Below, piece after piece: positions 61,390 to 64,000 of a stretch of DNA of 64,000 nucleotides. A program made the translations under genes and the position numbers. Source of the DNA: Pedobacter duraquae (GTDB taxonomy: Bacteria; Bacteroidota; Bacteroidia; Sphingobacteriales; Sphingobacteriaceae); NCBI RefSeq assembly GCF_004362245.1, contig NZ_SNWM01000003.1, positions 496,001-560,000 on the forward strand, read 5' to 3'. Numbering within the stretch: the first letter of the stretch is position 1; the number at the start of each line of letters is the position of its first letter. Below the pieces are notes generated by a model. It had not been told where the DNA came from. It did not search any database and saw nothing but the letters and a program-made list of their open reading frames with translations.

Positions 61390-61740
61390 ATGATTACAGC
61401 TTACGGGATACCAAATTGCAATACAGTAAAAAAGGCTGTTACCTGGTTGAAAGATCAGGAACTGCCTTACACTTTTCACGACTTCAAGAAACAAGGGGTA
61501 ACCGCCGAGCAGCTCAACAACTGGTGTGCAGTTTTTGGCTGGGAGAAGGTGCTCAATAAAAAAGGTACCACCTGGAGAAAGTTAAGTCAGGAGGAGCAGG
61601 ATGGAGTAAAAGATCAGGGTTCGGCAGTTGCTATCATGCTCGCTAATCCAAGTTCCATCAAGCGCCCGGTTATTGAGCAAGATGGGAAAGCCATTCTGAT
61701 TGGTTTTCAGGAAGAAGAATATGCTGATATTTTAAGATAA
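61390..61740 (+). CDS. ArsC/Spx/YffB family protein
   Basis: This 116-residue thioredoxin-fold protein is of the ArsC/Spx/YffB family. ITAYGIPNCNTVKKAVTWLK has a single N-terminal Cys, with NCNTVKKA typical of YffB-like members. The FHDFKKQGVT and RPVIEQDGKAILIGF segments follow. Family members include arsenate reductase and the regulator Spx. The missing Arg triad context suggests this is the YffB-like, uncharacterised branch. The upstream box TTAATTTG ends 5 nt before the ATG. Confidence 0.9.
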   Translation: MITAYGIPNCNTVKKAVTWLKDQELPYTFHDFKKQGVTAEQLNNWCAVFGWEKVLNKKGTTWRKLSQEEQDGVKDQGSAVAIMLANPSSIKRPVIEQDGKAILIGFQEEEYADILR

Positions 61741-61757
61741 TTCAATCCTTTTAACAC

Positions 61758-61765
61758 TACTTTTG
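61758..61765 (+). promoter_or_regulatory. Promoter -7 element of the carboxypeptidase-regulatory-like gene
   Basis: TACTTTTG matches TAnnTTTG. It overlaps an in-frame upstream start at 61763 and lies 45 nt before the ATG at 61811, which supports the downstream start. Confidence 0.4.
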
Positions 61766-61810
61766 TTAAAACTATGCAGGTATCGTACTAACGCTGTACC
61801 CGCCACTTAT

Positions 61811-62536
61811 ATGACTTATAGATTTCTGTTGATTCTGATGCTTGCACTTCCATTAGGAGCATGGGCACAAAATACTGTTCAAGGACGTGTTTTTGATTAT
61901 GATACCAAAGCTCCTTTGGCAAAAGTTCAGGTAAATAACCTGACGAATAAACAATCTGCCGTAAGTAATGCTGCAGGTGATTTTTCACTCGATGGTAAGC
62001 AAGGTGATATTTTAGAACTTTCTATGGTTGGTTATCACAAGGATACCTTATTTGTTACCGAACTCAGGAAATTCGCGGTATATCTGCCATCATTGGCTAA
62101 TAATCTGGAAGAAGTAAAGATCAGGACGGCCAAGATTTCTCCATATCTGGGAATTGAAGACATTAATGCCGGTAAGAAACCGGTAACAAGAATTGCTACA
62201 GATGGTGTAGAAAACAAGAAAAATACTGATCGTGCAGGTGGGTTGATACTGAACCTTGGCTTCGATAAGCTAAAGAACAAAAAAGAGAAGGAACAGAAGA
62301 TTACGGAAGATCAAGCCTATATAAATGAAATCGATCTAAACTTCAATGAAAAAACAGTTAATAGCTTACTTAAAATAAAAGGGGAGGAATTGAAGGACTT
62401 CATCTTCATGTTTAAGCCTACGATCTTACAGGTAAAGTCAGAACGGCCTTTTAATTATAACCTGTACACTGCACAGGCCTATCAGGCCTGGCTAAAAATT
62501 CCTGTGGCACAACGTAAACCCGCTCGTTTAAATTAA
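61811..62536 (+). CDS. Exported protein with carboxypeptidase-regulatory-like domain
   Basis: This 241-residue protein has a signal peptide (FLLILMLALPLGAWAQ) and a CarboxypepD_reg-like domain at about 20-100 (VQGRVFDYDTKAPLAKVQVN, AAGDFSLDGKQGDILELSMV). The remainder (100-241) is helical and charged and I do not recognise it. Such proteins are frequent in Bacteroidetes envelopes and have no known function. The start at 61811 places the signal peptide at the N-terminus. Confidence 0.85.
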   Translation: MTYRFLLILMLALPLGAWAQNTVQGRVFDYDTKAPLAKVQVNNLTNKQSAVSNAAGDFSLDGKQGDILELSMVGYHKDTLFVTELRKFAVYLPSLANNLEEVKIRTAKISPYLGIEDINAGKKPVTRIATDGVENKKNTDRAGGLILNLGFDKLKNKKEKEQKITEDQAYINEIDLNFNEKTVNSLLKIKGEELKDFIFMFKPTILQVKSERPFNYNLYTAQAYQAWLKIPVAQRKPARLN

Positions 62537-62544
62537 TTGTCAAG

Positions 62545-62766
62545 TTAGTGAAAAGTGTTGAGGTACAGCTTCTCCACTTTTTTTCTCGCCCAGTCTGTTT
62601 TACGTAAAAACGTAAGACTGGATTTTAACGAAGGATTATTTAGGAAGCAGGCAATCTTTACATACTTGCCCATTTCTTCCCAACCGTAGTGCCATACCAA
62701 CTGCTTCAGGATAAACTCGAGGGTTTTTCCGTGTAAAGGATTGTTGACTTGTTCTTGATCCGCCAT
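62545..62766 (-). CDS. VF530 family (DUF2132) small DNA-binding-like protein
   Basis: The 73-residue protein matches the VF530/DUF2132 family: [20 protein letters not shown], then [20 protein letters not shown] and [18 protein letters not shown]. Family members are small helical proteins; DNA binding has been proposed from the structure of the Vibrio member. The length is normal. It converges on the previous gene, 8 bp apart. Confidence 0.88.
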   Translation of the reverse strand: MADQEQVNNPLHGKTLEFILKQLVWHYGWEEMGKYVKIACFLNNPSLKSSLTFLRKTDWARKKVEKLYLNTFH

Positions 62767-62958
62767 GCTACAAAATTAAGAAGAAAAACGATTTAATTTT
62801 CTCGGTATTTTAAATACAATTATTGTGACTTAACAGTAATCTTAAGCTTTTCTAGATATGCCCGATGTTTAGGTGCAGATCAATGGGCAATGTGAGCCCA
62901 ACAGAAATGTGTGTAAGGTTAGCAACTGTTCAATAGAGACTGATATCAAATTTTTTAG

Positions 62959-63002
62959 GCACAACCAGTATAGGACACAAGCATAACCAGTACAGGACAC
63001 GG
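62959..63002. repeat. 22-bp tandem duplication (two 11-bp halves)
   Basis: Units at 62959-62980 and 62981-63002 match at 18 of 22 bases; cores are AACCAGTA and AGGACAC. The period of 22 equals two 11-bp steps, as in the array 20 bp downstream. Confidence 0.7.
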
Positions 63003-63015
63003 GCAGATGAATTTT

Positions 63016-63100
63016 ATGCAAGTCCACAGTAAGTCCACACTGAGTCCACAGTGAGTCCACTGATTTGTAAAAAAATAGTGGACTTACTATGGATTTGCAT
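63016..63100. repeat. Four 11-bp direct repeats within an inverted repeat
   Basis: AGTCCACAGTA, AGTCCACACTG, AGTCCACAGTG and AGTCCACTGAT follow without gaps at 63021-63064. The 23-bp arm at 63016-63038 pairs with 63078-63100 (GTGGACTTACTATGG...) with two mismatches, one of them a G-T wobble. It lies about 100 bp before the DUF2027-like gene. The form (11-bp array plus inverted copy) is like the one at 18555-18602, though the sequence differs. Confidence 0.75.
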
Positions 63101-63193
63101 TTGAATTAATATGGACTTCAACAAAATTCTTTTAGAACAAAACCCGCAGGAACCGACCGCAGAATACTGTGGAAGTTTGTGTAAATTTGTAGC

Positions 63194-63829
63194 ATGGATT
63201 TAAAACTAGGAGACTTCGTTCGTTTTGTGGACGAGAATATAGAAGGATATATCACCAGGATTATTGATAAGGAGATGATAGGGGTTACAGATTCCAATGA
63301 TTTTGAAATTCCTGTTCCTGCATCAAAGGTCACATTGGTTTATGGCGAGATCCCTGACGGGAATACAGTAGTTACAAACCGGCCAGCTGCTGCTGCTGTA
63401 GCTGCGGAGTTTGTGCGTGATGGCGTATTTCTTGGTTTGGTGAGTGATCAGCATAGTGCTTCGGTTGCGCACTTCCATTTGGTAAATGACAGTTCGTTCG
63501 ACTTGTTGCTAAGCTTAACCACTTCAAAAGGTGGGCACTTTAAGGCTGAGTTTGCGGGAACTGTAAATGCACATAGTAGTAAGCGAATATATTCTGCAAA
63601 TATGAGCGATATTCAGGTCTGGCCTAAGTTTCTGCTTGATGTTATATATTACACTGCAGCCGATGAAGAGCCTAAGGCGCCGCTTGTTTTTCATGCGGCT
63701 ATAAAAGGTAAGGATCTTTCTGTGGCGAAGGTGGAAATTGCACAGTTAAAAACCAAGGGTTGGCTGCTTACGCTCGAGGAAAAAACTGAGCCGATGAATA
63801 TAGATAAGTTACGCGATAGCTTTAATTAG
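63194..63829 (+). CDS. DUF2027-like protein lacking the C-terminal Smr domain
   Basis: This 211-residue protein begins LKLGDFVRFVDENIEGYITR and DFEIPVPASKVTLVYGE, the N-terminal part of the Bacteroidetes DUF2027 family, a small beta domain followed by a larger one (LGLVSDQHSASVAHFHLVND, HFKAEFAGTVNAHSSKRIYS). As I know the family, full members continue with an Smr (MutS2-like nuclease) domain to about 340 residues. Here it ends after LEEKTEPMNIDKLRDSFN at a natural TAG. The next 170 bp hold no Smr code in any frame I read. It may be a separate short paralogue or a truncated gene. Confidence 0.78.
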   Translation: MDLKLGDFVRFVDENIEGYITRIIDKEMIGVTDSNDFEIPVPASKVTLVYGEIPDGNTVVTNRPAAAAVAAEFVRDGVFLGLVSDQHSASVAHFHLVNDSSFDLLLSLTTSKGGHFKAEFAGTVNAHSSKRIYSANMSDIQVWPKFLLDVIYYTAADEEPKAPLVFHAAIKGKDLSVAKVEIAQLKTKGWLLTLEEKTEPMNIDKLRDSFN

Positions 63830-63893
63830 TCGCAGCCTATGTTTTCGATTTGAAATACAACACTTAATTAACATTTTGCTAACCTGATCGATT

Positions 63894-63982
63894 TACTTTT
63901 GTGGTGTAAATATTTGGTTAGTATTTATAAAATTAGGTTTAGTTGATAAAGTGAAAAGCCAGGATGGATGTCCTGGCTTTTT
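63894..63982 (+). ncRNA. Possible small RNA: promoter box and terminator without an ORF
   Basis: TACTTTTG at 63894-63901 matches TAnnTTTG; a TTTG lies 15 nt upstream, short for a -33. A strong terminator follows at 63954-63982. The implied transcript is about 75 nt and has no start codon with a useful frame. It could also be a late terminator of the preceding gene. Confidence 0.3.
63954..63982 (+). terminator. Strong terminator near the window end
   Basis: AAAAGCCAGGA and TCCTGGCTTTT form an 11-bp perfect stem with a TGGATG loop and a T tail. It is 124 bp after the last stop codon. Confidence 0.85.
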
Positions 63983-64000
63983 ACATTGAATTTTATTTCA

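Larger units (their letters stand above)
62767..63193. other. 427-bp intergenic region with two repeat blocks
   Basis: No gene is seen. It holds a 22-bp tandem duplication (62959-63002), a four-unit 11-bp array (63021-63064) and a 23-bp inverted partner (63078-63100). Upstream of that it is plain AT-rich sequence. Confidence 0.75.

Noticed and set aside
63021..63064. Possible CRISPR array
   Set aside because: Units of 11 bp are contiguous with no spacers, and no cas gene is in the window.
63182..63189. TAAATTTG as promoter of the DUF2027-like gene
   Set aside because: It ends 4 nt before the ATG and no -33 partner is seen; kept only as a hint, since the gene may instead be read from a start further upstream.

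Overview
The window looks like chromosome of a Bacteroidetes bacterium, most likely family Sphingobacteriaceae (Pedobacter or a close relative). The grounds are a SusC/SusD polysaccharide-utilization locus, bacillithiol genes (bshA, ytxJ, ypdA), promoters of the Bacteroidetes type (TAnnTTTG at -7), lipoproteins with Cys-Lys-Lys starts, a GT117/DUF2723 membrane protein and a tRNA-Gln without encoded CCA. Base composition is moderately AT-rich and even. I see no insertion sequence, prophage, CRISPR array or rRNA.

Layout. 1-25.6 kb is housekeeping: a truncated LptA/OstA-like gene, tilS, a PH-like membrane protein, bshA, a lactonase plus an rRNA pseudouridine synthase with a long disordered N-terminus, a lytic transglycosylase, uvrA-nnrD, an ECF sigma/anti-sigma pair, lipA, osmC, ytxJ with a 40-residue lipoprotein gene, ribH, a TPR protein, recF plus a DUF721 gene, a 59-residue lipoprotein, two FKBP isomerases, ndk, nrnA, tatD, asparaginase, and an MBL-rhodanese/ypdA pair. 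A polyprenyl synthetase gene follows at 25.7 kb.

26.8-44.5 kb is a maltodextrin/starch locus: LacI-type regulator, an AT-rich control region with a perfect CGGGAACGTTCCCG palindrome, then susC, susD, a susE-like lipoprotein, neopullulanase-like GH13, beta-phosphoglucomutase, GH65 phosphorylase, a second GH13, an MFS sugar transporter and a surface-type GH13 lipoprotein. Four junctions overlap by about 1 bp. Inferred route: surface amylase and SusCD capture and import oligosaccharides, periplasmic GH13 enzymes shorten them, the MFS carrier imports maltose, and GH65 plus PgmB yield glucose and glucose-6-phosphate.

44.5-64 kb holds an S10 peptidase, accA, a 1007-residue DUF2723 protein, tRNA-Gln, prs, the L25/Ctc gene and pth, then a signalling operon (large CHASE3/GAF hybrid kinase, CheR without CheB, REC-kinase-REC), an outer-membrane TonB-receptor-like barrel, an ArsC/Spx-family protein, a carboxypeptidase-regulatory-like protein, a VF530-type protein and a DUF2027-like protein that lacks the expected Smr domain.

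Most unusual signals: (i) 11-bp-phased repeat arrays with an inverted partner copy in two unrelated intergenic gaps (18.55 kb and 63.02 kb); (ii) the nested LacI-type operator before susC; (iii) several genes whose -7 element lies only 4-10 nt before the ATG, predicting leaderless mRNAs; (iv) the MBL-rhodanese/YpdA pair; (v) two small lipoprotein genes. I do not see a clearly new multi-gene defence or biosynthetic system.
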